Origin: Streptomyces sp. SBT349
Lineage (GTDB): Bacteria; Actinomycetota; Actinomycetes; Streptomycetales; Streptomycetaceae
Length of the DNA: 52,656 bases
Assembly: GCF_001083795.1 (NCBI RefSeq)
Contig: NZ_LAVK01000009.1
Coordinates: forward strand, 1-52,656
Direction: 5' to 3'
Of the stretch, positions 1-7,841 are shown one piece after another. The position numbers and the translations under genes are program-made. Below the pieces are notes generated by a model, which did not search any database, was not told where the DNA came from, and worked only from the letters and a program-made list of their open reading frames with translations. How positions within the stretch are numbered: position 1 is the first letter of the stretch; each line of letters opens with the position of its first letter.

Positions 1-1
1 T

Positions 2-580
2 CCCACCCCCGAGCCGGGCAAGGGGTCTCCCGGACGGCGGCGGCGCTGGCCGCTCGCCGTGGTCGCGGCGGCCGTGGCCGCGCTGCTGACCGCGGGCTGG
101 GCGTCCGGCCTCTTCGCCGGCGCGGAGGAGGACCCCGGCGCCTCGGGAGGCACCGCCCAGGGCGGCGACGGCGGCACCGGGGGGCAGGATCCCGAGCCCG
201 GCGCGAACGCGCTGCCCGAGTCCTTCGTCGGCGAGTGGGAGGGCAGCTCCCAGGCCGTGGGCGGGCTCGACGTGGGGGATCTGGTGATCACCCTGGAGCC
301 CGGCGGGGTCGGGGACGAGGTGGGCACCGTCAGCTGGACGGACCTGCTCGGGCTCGCCACCTGCGTGGACCGGCTGACGCTGGCCGAGGTCGGCGAGGAC
401 CGGATCACCTTCGACGCCGTGCCGGACACGGAGTTGTCGGCGGGCCCGCAGGCGTGCACCCAGGACCCCTTCCAGGCGTTCGTCAGTATGGAGGGGAACA
501 TGGAAGGGGACGACGTCCTGCACTACGAGAGCAACACCCAGGGCGATGTGATCAGCGGCGAACTGCGCCCCAGCTCCTGA
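2..580 (+). CDS. C-terminal part of a membrane-anchored protein, possibly a Ser/Thr kinase receptor (5' end outside window)
   Basis: The frame is open from the first bases of the window, so the start lies upstream. Visible in order: a Pro/Gly-rich stretch ending in a basic RRRRW patch, one hydrophobic membrane segment, a low-complexity Gly/Asp/Glu linker, and a roughly 110-residue globular region with two cysteines and alternating hydrophobic residues that looks like a small beta domain outside the membrane. This layout (cytoplasmic basic stop-transfer, one helix, external domain) is the usual C-terminal half of streptomycete receptor-type Ser/Thr kinases, but no kinase motif is in the window, so the identity is inference. 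It could equally be a membrane-anchored protein of unknown function. It stops 49 bases before the mqnC start. Confidence 0.6.
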   Translation, partial: PTPEPGKGSPGRRRRWPLAVVAAAVAALLTAGWASGLFAGAEEDPGASGGTAQGGDGGTGGQDPEPGANALPESFVGEWEGSSQAVGGLDVGDLVITLEPGGVGDEVGTVSWTDLLGLATCVDRLTLAEVGEDRITFDAVPDTELSAGPQACTQDPFQAFVSMEGNMEGDDVLHYESNTQGDVISGELRPSS

Positions 581-629
581 GAACGGGTGACGTACGCTGG
601 TTCGCGCCGCTGTGAGAAGGGAACCTCCC

Positions 630-1838
630 ATGGGTTCGATGGGGCAGAGTGCAGAGCTCCTGACCGTGCTCGACCGTGCCGCCGAGGGCGGGCGGATCAG
701 CCACGAGGAGGCGCTGGAGCTCTACCGCTCCGCGCCGCTGCACGCGCTGGGGCGCGCCGCCGACGCCGCGCGCCGACGGCGTTACGCCGGCACGGAGCAC
801 ATCGCCACGTACATCATCGAGCGCAACATCAACTACACCAACGCCTGCGTGACGGCGTGCAAGTTCTGCGCGTTCTACGCCGCGCCCAAGAGCGAGAAGG
901 CGTGGACGCGGGACCTGGACGACATCCTGCGGCGCTGCGCGGAGACGGTGGAGCTGGGCGGAACGCAGATCATGTTCCAGGGCGGCCACCACCCCGACTT
1001 CGGCGTGGAGTACTACGAGCGCCACTTCGCCGCGATCAAGCGGGAGTTCCCGCAGCTGGTGATCCACTCGCTGGGTGCCTCCGAGGTGGAGCACATGGCG
1101 CGGATCTCCGGGGTGAGCGCCCAGGAGGCGATCTCGCGCATCCACGCGGCGGGGCTCGACTCGTTCGCCGGGGCCGGGGCCGAGCTGCTTCCCGCCCGCG
1201 CGCGGCAGGCCATCGCGCCGCTGAAGGAGTCGGGGGAGCGCTGGCTGGAGATCATGGAGACGGCGCACCGGCTGGGCGTGGAGTCGACGTCCACGATGCT
1301 GATGGGCACCGGGGAGACCAACGCGGAGCGCGTCGAGCACCTGCGGATGATCCGGGACACGCAGGACCGCACGGGCGGCTTCCGGGCGTTCATCCCGTAC
1401 ACCTACCAGCCGGAGAACAACCACCTGAAGGGCCAGACTCAGGCGACGCTCTTCGAGTACCTGCGGATCATCGCGGTGGCGCGGCTCTTCCTGGACAACG
1501 TGGCGCACATCCAGGGCTCGTGGCTGACCACGGGCAAGGAGGTCGGCCAGCTGTCGCTGCACTACGGCGCGGACGACCTGGGCTCGGTGATGCTGGAGGA
1601 GAACGTGGTCTCCTCGGCCGGCGCCAGGCACCGTTCCAACCGCCTGGAGCTGCTGCACCTGATCCGGGCGGCCGGGCGGGTGCCGGCGCAGCGGGCCACC
1701 ACCTACGAGCACCTGGTGGTGCACGAGGACCCCGCGAACGACCCCGTGGACGACCGGGTGGTGTCGCACCTGTCCTCGACGGCGATCGAGGGCGGCACGG
1801 CCCACCCGGAGCTCCACGTCATTCAGCCGGCTCTCTGA
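630..1838 (+). CDS. mqnC: Cyclic dehypoxanthinyl futalosine synthase (radical SAM)
   Basis: Catalyses the radical cyclisation of dehypoxanthinyl futalosine in the futalosine route to menaquinone. The protein is 402 residues, normal for the family. The radical-SAM cluster motif CxxxCxxC is at C73, C77 and C80, preceded by the ERNINYTN segment typical of MqnC/MqnE/CofH-like enzymes. FQGGHHPD and the later PYTYQPENN segment also fit MqnC. An in-frame GTG at 612 exists, but ATG 630 has the AGAAGGGA ribosome site just upstream and gives the expected N-terminus. The 3' end overlaps the end of the convergent solute-binding protein gene by 20 bases. It has no mqn neighbours here; streptomycete mqn genes are scattered. 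Confidence 0.93.
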   Translation: MGSMGQSAELLTVLDRAAEGGRISHEEALELYRSAPLHALGRAADAARRRRYAGTEHIATYIIERNINYTNACVTACKFCAFYAAPKSEKAWTRDLDDILRRCAETVELGGTQIMFQGGHHPDFGVEYYERHFAAIKREFPQLVIHSLGASEVEHMARISGVSAQEAISRIHAAGLDSFAGAGAELLPARARQAIAPLKESGERWLEIMETAHRLGVESTSTMLMGTGETNAERVEHLRMIRDTQDRTGGFRAFIPYTYQPENNHLKGQTQATLFEYLRIIAVARLFLDNVAHIQGSWLTTGKEVGQLSLHYGADDLGSVMLEENVVSSAGARHRSNRLELLHLIRAAGRVPAQRATTYEHLVVHEDPANDPVDDRVVSHLSSTAIEGGTAHPELHVIQPAL

Positions 1839-3183
1839 AGAGGTCGTTGATGTCCTCGTTGACGTCCGAGAAGGACTCGACGGGGGACTGACCCGAGATC
1901 ACCCGCTCGAACGCCGGGACCATGAGCGCCCCTATGGCGCCCGGGTTCTCGGCGATGGGGAAGAGGAACGTGGTCTCGTCCGTGACGTGATCGGTGAACG
2001 CGCTCACGTCGATGCCGTCCTCCGCGTACCGCTCCTGGGCGATCTCCCACGCCTCGGTGATGGCGGGGAAGACGACGTGCTGGTCGCCGATGACACGCTG
2101 GCAGTCGGGCGAGGCCAGGTACTTGACCCACTCCCAGGACTCCTCGGGGTGGTCGGTGCCCGCGAAGATGGAGTCGGCCAGCCCGTTGAACATGCTGGCC
2201 CGCTCGCCGGTGGGGCCGACGGGGGTGGGGGCGATGCCCGGGTTCTTGCCCTCCAGGCCGAAGTAGGTGCCGGTCATCCAGCTTCCGTCGGTGATCATGG
2301 CGGTGTTGCCCGCGGCGAACTGGTCCGGCGCCTGGACGCCCTCCTGGGCGGCGAGGCTGGGCATGTAGCCCTTGTCGATGAGCGACTTGTACCAGGCGAT
2401 GCTCTCCTGGAAGGCCGGGTCGTCGAAGTTGAACTCGGTGCCCCAGGGGTTCTGGTCGGTGGCCTGCCAGCCGTTGGCCGCGGCGTACATGGACCACTGG
2501 GTCTGGCCGTGGTTCCAGGAGGTGCCGAGCTGCATCCAGATGCCGTAGGTGTCGACGTTGTTCTTGTCGAAGCCGGGCTCGTCGCCGCGCACGCCGTTGG
2601 TGTCCACGGTGAGGCGGGCGATGATGTCCTCGTAGGTGCCGCCGTCCTCCGGGTTCCAGGTCATGTTCGCGAGCTGGTCCTCGGTGATGCCCGCCTCCTC
2701 GGTCATGTCCCGGTCGTAGAAGACGCCGACCGCGTCCCAGTCCTTGGGCAGGCCGTACCGGTTGCCGTCCTGGCCGACCCACAGGTCGGCCAGGCCCTCC
2801 TCGTAGATGTCCATGGGCAGGTCGTCGCGTTCGACGAACTCGTCCAGCGGGAGGAGCAGGTCGCGGGTGACGTACTCCGGGTAGTAGGAGAGGTGGTCGG
2901 TGAAGACGTCGGGCGCGGACTCGGAGACGAGGCCGAGGGCGAGGCCGGTCCAGTAGAAGTCCCAGCCGCGCTGCTCGATCCTGACGTCGATGTCGGGGTT
3001 GGCCGCCTCGAAGTCGTCGGCGCACTGCTGGTACCCGGGCTGCTGGTTGGCGTCCCAGAGCCAGTAGGTGATCGTGGTCCCCCCGTCGCCGCCGACCGCG
3101 CCGCTGCCGCAGGCCGTCAGGGTGAGGGCGGCGGCCGTGGCGCCGGCCGCGAGGACGCGGGCGCGTCGCATGGTGGTTCTCAT
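1819..3183 (-). CDS. ABC transporter solute-binding lipoprotein (family 1, carbohydrate type)
   Basis: Extracytoplasmic substrate receptor of an importer, lipid-anchored. The 454-residue precursor starts with an Arg-rich signal peptide and a lipobox LTAC with the modified cysteine at position 25. The mature protein has the family pattern: an N-terminal strand ending in WLWD, a DDFEAANPDIDVRIE segment typical of sugar-binding proteins, and an aromatic-rich middle. AGGAGG lies 8 bases before ATG 3183. It is the last gene of a three-gene operon after two permeases, with 19 bases between it and the second permease. Substrate unknown; an oligosaccharide is likely from the family. Confidence 0.9.
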   Translation of the reverse strand: MRTTMRRARVLAAGATAAALTLTACGSGAVGGDGGTTITYWLWDANQQPGYQQCADDFEAANPDIDVRIEQRGWDFYWTGLALGLVSESAPDVFTDHLSYYPEYVTRDLLLPLDEFVERDDLPMDIYEEGLADLWVGQDGNRYGLPKDWDAVGVFYDRDMTEEAGITEDQLANMTWNPEDGGTYEDIIARLTVDTNGVRGDEPGFDKNNVDTYGIWMQLGTSWNHGQTQWSMYAAANGWQATDQNPWGTEFNFDDPAFQESIAWYKSLIDKGYMPSLAAQEGVQAPDQFAAGNTAMITDGSWMTGTYFGLEGKNPGIAPTPVGPTGERASMFNGLADSIFAGTDHPEESWEWVKYLASPDCQRVIGDQHVVFPAITEAWEIAQERYAEDGIDVSAFTDHVTDETTFLFPIAENPGAIGALMVPAFERVISGQSPVESFSDVNEDINDLFREPAE

Positions 3184-3202
3184 CGCTTCCGCCTCCTGTT
3201 TC

Positions 3203-4162
3203 CTACTTCATGCCGGTGAACTGGATGGAGTTGACGATCTTGCGGCCGAAGATCAGGAAGATCAGCACCGTGGGGATGGCCGCGATCAGGCTGGCCGCCA
3301 TGAGCCCGGCCCAGTCGGGTCCGGTCTGGGGCGTCGCGGTGCGGAAGGCGCTGAGCGCGACGGTCAGCACCCGGACGCTCTCCTCCTGGCCGACGAGCTG
3401 GGGCCAGAAGTACTCGTTCCAGGCGTTGATGAACGTGAGGATGCCGAGCGTGATCATCGGGGCCGAGCTCATCGGCAGGATGATCCGGAAGAAGACCCGG
3501 AAGTAGCCGGCGCCGTCGATCATCGCGGCCTCCTCCAGCTCGCGGGGGATGCCGAGGAAGAACTGCCGCAGGAAGAAGACGGCGAAGGGCGTCATGAAGA
3601 AGAACGGCGCCACGATGCCGGGGTAGGTGTTGATGAGGTTGAGGTTCTTGATCAGCACGAAGTTGGGCAGCATGGTGAAGACCGGCGGCACCATCAGCGC
3701 GGTGAGGAAGACGAAGAACACCTTGTCGCGCCCCGGCCAGCGCAGCCGGGCGAACGCGTAGGCCGCCAGGGCGCTGAAGAAGACCTGCCCGACGGTGATC
3801 AGGGTCGAGACGATCACCGAGTTGCGCAGATAGGTCCAGAAGCGCATCGAGGCGCCCGAGCCGCCCTCGGCCTGCGCCTCCGCGGTGGTGGCGGTGCCGA
3901 GCACGCGCTCGAACGGGCCCCAGGTGAAGTCCACCGGGAGCAGCGATCCCGGCTCGGTGAACAGCACCCGGTTGTTGGAGAGCGCGGTGCGCAGCATCCA
4001 CAGGAACGGCGCGAGGGTGAGGACGACGAAGAGGAACAGGACGACCCAGGCCAGGAGGCGTCCCGGGTTGAACGGGCGGCGCGCGCGTCCGCCGGGGAGG
4101 TTCTCCCCGGGGCGGGACTCCCCGCCCGGCTCCGCGGTGGCGGGCTGAACGACGGCGGTCAT
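3203..4162 (-). CDS. ABC transporter permease, MalG type
   Basis: Inner-membrane channel subunit of the sugar importer. The 319 residues hold an N-terminal cytoplasmic Pro/Gly-rich stretch, about six membrane segments, and the conserved EAA loop at residues 210-230 (EEAAMIDGAGY) that docks onto the ATPase. The C-terminus (FGRKIVNSIQFTGMK) is the usual MalG-like ending. GAAGGGGG precedes ATG 4162. It sits between the MalF-type permease (13 bases upstream) and the binding protein. No ATPase gene is in the operon; in streptomycetes such systems commonly share the MsiK ATPase, which is known for other carbohydrate importers and only inferred here. Confidence 0.92.
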   Translation of the reverse strand: MTAVVQPATAEPGGESRPGENLPGGRARRPFNPGRLLAWVVLFLFVVLTLAPFLWMLRTALSNNRVLFTEPGSLLPVDFTWGPFERVLGTATTAEAQAEGGSGASMRFWTYLRNSVIVSTLITVGQVFFSALAAYAFARLRWPGRDKVFFVFLTALMVPPVFTMLPNFVLIKNLNLINTYPGIVAPFFFMTPFAVFFLRQFFLGIPRELEEAAMIDGAGYFRVFFRIILPMSSAPMITLGILTFINAWNEYFWPQLVGQEESVRVLTVALSAFRTATPQTGPDWAGLMAASLIAAIPTVLIFLIFGRKIVNSIQFTGMK

Positions 4163-4175
4163 CGATGGGCCCCCT

Positions 4176-5090
4176 TCAGGACTGGTCGGATTCGCCGGCG
4201 CGCAGCAGCTTGAGCTGCGCGAGGGCGATGCCGGCGAGGATGACGAACAGGACCACCGCGATCGCCGAGGCGTAGCCGAAGTCGAAGCGGGTGAACGCCT
4301 GGTCGAAGATGTAGTACTGGATCACGCGGGTCGAGTCGACCGGGCCGCCCTGGGAGGTGACGGCGACGGTGTCGAAGATCTGCCAGGACCCGATGACGGT
4401 GAGGACCAGGACGAGGGCGAGCACCGGGCGCAGCAGCGGGAGCGTGATCCTGAAGAAGATCCGCACCTCGCCCGCGCCGTCGACGGCCGCGGCCTCGTAG
4501 ACGTCGCGGTTGATGGTCTGGAGCCCGGCGAAGATCAGCAGCGCCGTGTATCCCATGTGGCGCCAGACGTTGATGCCGGCGATGGTGGGGATGGCCCAGT
4601 CGGGATCGCCGAAGAAGCTGATGGCGTCGAACCCGACCCAGCCGAGCGCCTCGTTGACGATGCCGAGGTTGAAGTCGGCCATCCAGTACCAGACGAGGGC
4701 GACGACGACGTTGGAGATCAGGTAGGGCAGCAGGATGACGCCGCGGATCACCGTGGACCGGGTGAGGCGGTGGATGAGCACCGCGAGACCGAGGGCGATC
4801 ACGGTCTGCGCGCCGATGTTGATGAAGACGTACTGGAGCGTGACCCAGAGGGAGTTCCAGAAGACCTCGTCCTCCATCAGCCGCCGGTAGTTGTCCAGGC
4901 CGGAGAACTCGGGGGCGCTCAGGAGGTCGTAGTCGGTGAAGCTGAGGTAGAGGCCGCGGACCGTGGGCCAGGCGTAGAACGTGAGAAAGCCGAGGAGCGC
5001 GGGCGCGAGGAAGACGAGGGCGACGCCGGTCTCCTTCTTGCGCCAGGCCGGAACATCGTTGCGCTTGGGTATGCCATCGGCCACAGCCAC
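4176..5090 (-). CDS. ABC transporter permease, MalF type
   Basis: Partner channel subunit of the sugar importer, first gene of the operon. It has 304 residues, about six membrane segments, and an EAA loop (YEAAAVDGAGEVRIFFRITLP region). The frame is open further upstream, but GTG 5090 has AAGGAGG eight bases before it and yields MAVADGIPKRNDVPAWRKKE, a normal short cytoplasmic N-terminus, so longer starts are rejected. The divergent space upstream holds a TTGACA-containing promoter candidate. The nearby TetR gene lies on the same strand upstream and is probably unrelated. Confidence 0.92.
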   Translation of the reverse strand: MAVADGIPKRNDVPAWRKKETGVALVFLAPALLGFLTFYAWPTVRGLYLSFTDYDLLSAPEFSGLDNYRRLMEDEVFWNSLWVTLQYVFINIGAQTVIALGLAVLIHRLTRSTVIRGVILLPYLISNVVVALVWYWMADFNLGIVNEALGWVGFDAISFFGDPDWAIPTIAGINVWRHMGYTALLIFAGLQTINRDVYEAAAVDGAGEVRIFFRITLPLLRPVLALVLVLTVIGSWQIFDTVAVTSQGGPVDSTRVIQYYIFDQAFTRFDFGYASAIAVVLFVILAGIALAQLKLLRAGESDQS

Positions 5091-5142
5091 GACATGCACC
5101 TCCTTGTGCCGACCGCTACCGTGATGTTCAGTCGTGAGCGGA

Positions 5143-5171
5143 AATGTTGCCCATCGAGCGATCCCTGTCAA
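5143..5171 (-). promoter_or_regulatory. Candidate promoter of the sugar ABC importer operon
   Basis: On the minus strand TTGACA (5171-5166) is followed after 17 bases by AACATT (5148-5143). The -35 is a perfect match to the principal sigma consensus, the -10 is weak, which suggests an activator or a repressed promoter. The expected transcript start is about 45-50 bases before the permease start. Confidence 0.45.
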
Positions 5172-5200
5172 GGCTGGGGGAGCGGGGATTTACCTCGCCG

Positions 5201-5899
5201 TTATCTGGGGTCGTCCTCGACGGCCGTGGCCAGAACGCCGTTCACCAGGGCGTTCAGCGCCCACGACAGGCGGGCCATGCCGCAGTCGTCGCCGAGGAAC
5301 GGGGTGGCCTCGGCGATGCGGGGGTAACGGTCGGCCGGTACCGCGAGGGGCTCCCCGGCGGGCTCGCCGGCGGTCGAACCCTCCTGGAGCAGGGAGAGTT
5401 CGAGGGCGGTGGCCGAGACGTACATCATCAGCGTGTCCAGCGCCCAGGCGCGGGTGCGCGGCTCGACGCCGCCCTCGGCGAGCAGGTCCAGCACCCGCTC
5501 GGCGATGGCCAGCGCGTGCGGCCCGTCGGGGACCCGGGCGAAGGCGACCGAGGCGATGCCGCGCCGGCGGCTCAGCGTCACGGTGACGTCGTACAGAAGC
5601 GCGAGCAGGCGTTCGCGCCAGTCGCGCGCGCCGTCTTGGGGGGCGGCGGGGGCGCCGGGGAGGGGGACCGCCGCCAGGACCCGGTCGAGCATGAGGGCGA
5701 GCAGCTCGTCGCGGTTGCCGACGTAGACGTAGAGGCTGGCCGCCCCGGTGTCCAGGAGCTGGGCGACGCGGCGCATGCTGACCGCGTCCAGGCCGTCCGC
5801 GTCCAGCACCGCGAGGGCGGCGTCCACGATGCCGTCCCGGGTCAACGCGGCCTTGGCCGGGCGGGTGCGGCGGCTGACGGGCTGATCGGCTCGGTGCAT
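5201..5899 (-). CDS. TetR-family transcriptional regulator with TetR-type C-terminal domain
   Basis: 232 residues. The N-terminal helix-turn-helix covers about residues 18-62 (ALTRDGIVDAALAVLDADG ... VSMRRVAQLLDTGAASLYVYV), followed by an all-helical ligand/dimer region resembling that of the tetracycline repressor. ATG 5899 is preferred to an upstream in-frame start because it matches family length; no strong ribosome site is visible. It is divergent from a flavin reductase gene, and the shared gap contains two copies of CGAAC-N3-GTTCG, one on each gene's side. That arrangement suggests it represses both itself and the reductase. The inducer is unknown. Confidence 0.88.
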   Translation of the reverse strand: MHRADQPVSRRTRPAKAALTRDGIVDAALAVLDADGLDAVSMRRVAQLLDTGAASLYVYVGNRDELLALMLDRVLAAVPLPGAPAAPQDGARDWRERLLALLYDVTVTLSRRRGIASVAFARVPDGPHALAIAERVLDLLAEGGVEPRTRAWALDTLMMYVSATALELSLLQEGSTAGEPAGEPLAVPADRYPRIAEATPFLGDDCGMARLSWALNALVNGVLATAVEDDPR

Positions 5900-5918
5900 G
5901 GGCTCAGCATAACGTTGG

Positions 5919-5965
5919 ACGAACACCGTTCGTGTCGTACGCTGTTTGCAACGAACGATGTTCGC
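5919..5965. promoter_or_regulatory. Two palindromic operators for the adjacent TetR regulator
   Basis: ACGAAC-ACC-GTTCGT (5919-5933) is a perfect 6-bp-arm inverted repeat, and ACGAAC-GAT-GTTCGC (5951-5965) repeats it with one outer mismatch. Their starts are exactly 32 bp apart, about three helical turns. One lies 20 bases before the TetR start and the other 36 bases before the reductase start. Confidence 0.6.
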
Positions 5966-6001
5966 TTCGTTCGTCCGTTGTCACCGAGGAGTGGATTGCG
6001 C

Positions 6002-6613
6002 ATGTCCCCGACCCCCCAGCCGCGGCTCAGGCTCGCCGTCATCCTCGGCAGCGTCAGGCAGGGACGGTTCGGCCCCGTGGTGGCCGACTGGTTCCTCGCC
6101 GAGGCCCGCCGGGACGACCGCTTCCAGGTGGACCTGATCGACCTCGCCGACACGGCCCTGCCGATCGAGCTGCCGGGTCCCGACCCGTCCACCGTCCCCG
6201 CGGGCCGCCCGCCGGGGATGAGGGACCTCTCCGAGGCGCTGGCGGCGGCCGACGCCTATGTGGTGGTGACGCCCGAGTACAACCACAGCTTCCCGGCGTC
6301 CGTGAAGAGCCTCATCGACTGGCACTACGCCGAGTGGCGCGCGAGGCCGGTCGGCTTCGTCTCCTACGGCGGGGCGGCGGGCGGCCTGCGCGCCGTCGAG
6401 CAACTGCGGCCCGTCTTCTCCGAGATGCACGCGGTCACGGTCAGCGAGGCGGTCTCGTTCACCCGGTACTGGGAGCTCTTCGACGGCGAGGGGCGCCTCA
6501 CCGAGGCCGAGGGCCACCGGGGCTCGGCCACGCTCATGCTCGACCAGCTCGCCTGGTGGGCCGGGGCCCTCCACGCCGCCCGCGAGGCCGTCCCCTACGA
6601 GGTGGCGGGGTGA
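6002..6613 (+). CDS. NADPH-dependent FMN reductase / quinone-reductase-like flavoprotein
   Basis: 203 residues with the flavodoxin-like fold of the NADPH-dependent FMN reductase family (SsuE/ChrR/YieF-like). The phosphate-binding loop is GSVRQGRFG near the N-terminus, the flavin-contact motif TPEYNHSFP lies near residue 90, and SYGGAAGG follows a little later. Known members transfer two electrons from NAD(P)H to FMN, quinones or metal ions in the cytoplasm; the substrate here is unknown. GAGGAG lies about 10 bases before ATG 6002. It is divergent from, and probably controlled by, the TetR gene at 5201-5899. A role in handling electrophilic or quinone stress is inference. Confidence 0.87.
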   Translation: MSPTPQPRLRLAVILGSVRQGRFGPVVADWFLAEARRDDRFQVDLIDLADTALPIELPGPDPSTVPAGRPPGMRDLSEALAAADAYVVVTPEYNHSFPASVKSLIDWHYAEWRARPVGFVSYGGAAGGLRAVEQLRPVFSEMHAVTVSEAVSFTRYWELFDGEGRLTEAEGHRGSATLMLDQLAWWAGALHAAREAVPYEVAG

Positions 6614-6622
6614 GGGGGCCGG

Positions 6623-7015
6623 TCAGCCGGTCGAGCCGGTCGAGCCGGGCGGGAGGAGGGAGACCGGGAGCCCGCCCAGCAGGCCCCCCACCAGGGCGCC
6701 CGGCAGTTCGCGGGCCGAGGCGCCGTCGCTGATCGGGCCGGTGACCATGTGGGTGCCCACCGGCTGGAAGTCGGCCACGGTGGTGCCCACCGAGTTGTCC
6801 AGGATGTCGGCCGCCGTGTTCCCCAGCGGGTAGAGCTTGAGGTCGAGGGCAGGGTCCACCGCGGCCTCCAGGGAGTCGAAGACGACCGGGACGGCCGCGG
6901 CGACGGCCTGGTCCGAGACGATCTCCGCCGAGGCGCCGCCCGCGCCGGCCAGCACGGCACCGGTGGCCGCCGTCGTGGTGAACAGGACACGGGAGAGCTG
7001 AGTCATGCCCGGCAC
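6623..7015 (-). CDS. Small secreted protein of unknown function
   Basis: 130 residues. A signal peptide is clear: a hydrophobic run of Ala/Thr/Gly followed by an AxA cleavage site (GGASAEI) around residue 30. The mature part has no cysteine, is rich in Val, Ala, Leu and Gly, and ends in GSTGSTG. GTG 7015 has CCGGAG seven bases before it; an internal ATG at 7006 would also give a good signal peptide. It is convergent with the flavin reductase (9-base gap) and divergent from menG. I do not recognise the family. Confidence 0.7.
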   Translation of the reverse strand: MPGMTQLSRVLFTTTAATGAVLAGAGGASAEIVSDQAVAAAVPVVFDSLEAAVDPALDLKLYPLGNTAADILDNSVGTTVADFQPVGTHMVTGPISDGASARELPGALVGGLLGGLPVSLLPPGSTGSTG

Positions 7016-7100
7016 GGTAGTTGCTCCGGTGCGCGGGGTTCACGCCGTGACGGGCCATGTCCCCCGAACGGGGCAATGGGCCATCGGCGAGAATGGGTCC

Positions 7101-7802
7101 GTGACTCGTGCCTCCCTCGACAAGAAGCCCCGCGAGGTCGCCGCCATGTTCGACGCCGTGGCGGCCCGTTACGACCTCACCAACGACGTCCTGGCCCTCG
7201 GCCAGAACCGGCGGTGGCGCGCCGCGGTGGCCCGCGCCGTGGCGGCCCGGCCCGGGGAGCGGGTACTCGACCTCGCGGCCGGGACCGGGACCTCGGCCGA
7301 GCCGTTCGCCGCGGCGGGGGCGTTCACCGTGCCCTGCGACTTCAGCCTCGGCATGCTGGCCGAGGGCAAGCGCCGCAAGCCGTGGATGCCGTTCGTCGCG
7401 GGCGACGCCACCCGACTGCCGTTCGCCGACGGGGTGTTCGACGCCGTGACCATCTCCTTCGGCCTGCGGAACGTGCAGGACACCGAGGGCGCGCTGCGCG
7501 AGATGCTGCGCGTGACCGCGCCCGGAGGACGGCTCGTGGTCTGCGAGTTCAGCCATCCCACGTGGGCGCCGTTCCGCACCGTCTACTCCGAGTACCTGAT
7601 GCGGGCGCTGCCCGCCGTCGCCACCCGCGTCTCCAGCAGTCCCGACGCCTACGTCTACCTCGCCGAGTCCATCCGCGCCTGGCCGGATCAGGCCGAGCTC
7701 GCCCGGCGGCTCGGGTCGGCCGGCTGGCGGCACGTGGCCTGGCGGACCCTCTCCGGCGGGATCGTGGCCCTGCACCGCGGGGTCAAGAGCCGCGACCAAT
7801 AG
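7101..7802 (+). CDS. menG: Demethylmenaquinone methyltransferase
   Basis: Adds the ring methyl group in the last step of menaquinone synthesis, using S-adenosylmethionine, at the membrane face. The 233-residue length and motifs are typical of the UbiE/MenG family: [21 protein letters not shown] at the N-terminus, the SAM loop [13 protein letters not shown] near residue 60, FGLRNVQD, and the C-terminal [15 protein letters not shown] 7101 is used because it starts just before the conserved N-terminus. The next gene, a MenJ-like reductase, follows after 39 bases on the same strand and acts on the same molecule, so the two probably form an operon. Confidence 0.95.
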   Translation: MTRASLDKKPREVAAMFDAVAARYDLTNDVLALGQNRRWRAAVARAVAARPGERVLDLAAGTGTSAEPFAAAGAFTVPCDFSLGMLAEGKRRKPWMPFVAGDATRLPFADGVFDAVTISFGLRNVQDTEGALREMLRVTAPGGRLVVCEFSHPTWAPFRTVYSEYLMRALPAVATRVSSSPDAYVYLAESIRAWPDQAELARRLGSAGWRHVAWRTLSGGIVALHRGVKSRDQ

Positions 7803-7841
7803 ACTTTTGTCCACCCCGCCCTTATCGATGGGAGAGCCACC

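Noticed and set aside
1987..3219. Plus-strand frame opposite the solute-binding protein gene
   Set aside because: Val/Gly/Asp-rich antisense translation without motifs; the minus-strand lipoprotein with lipobox is the real gene.
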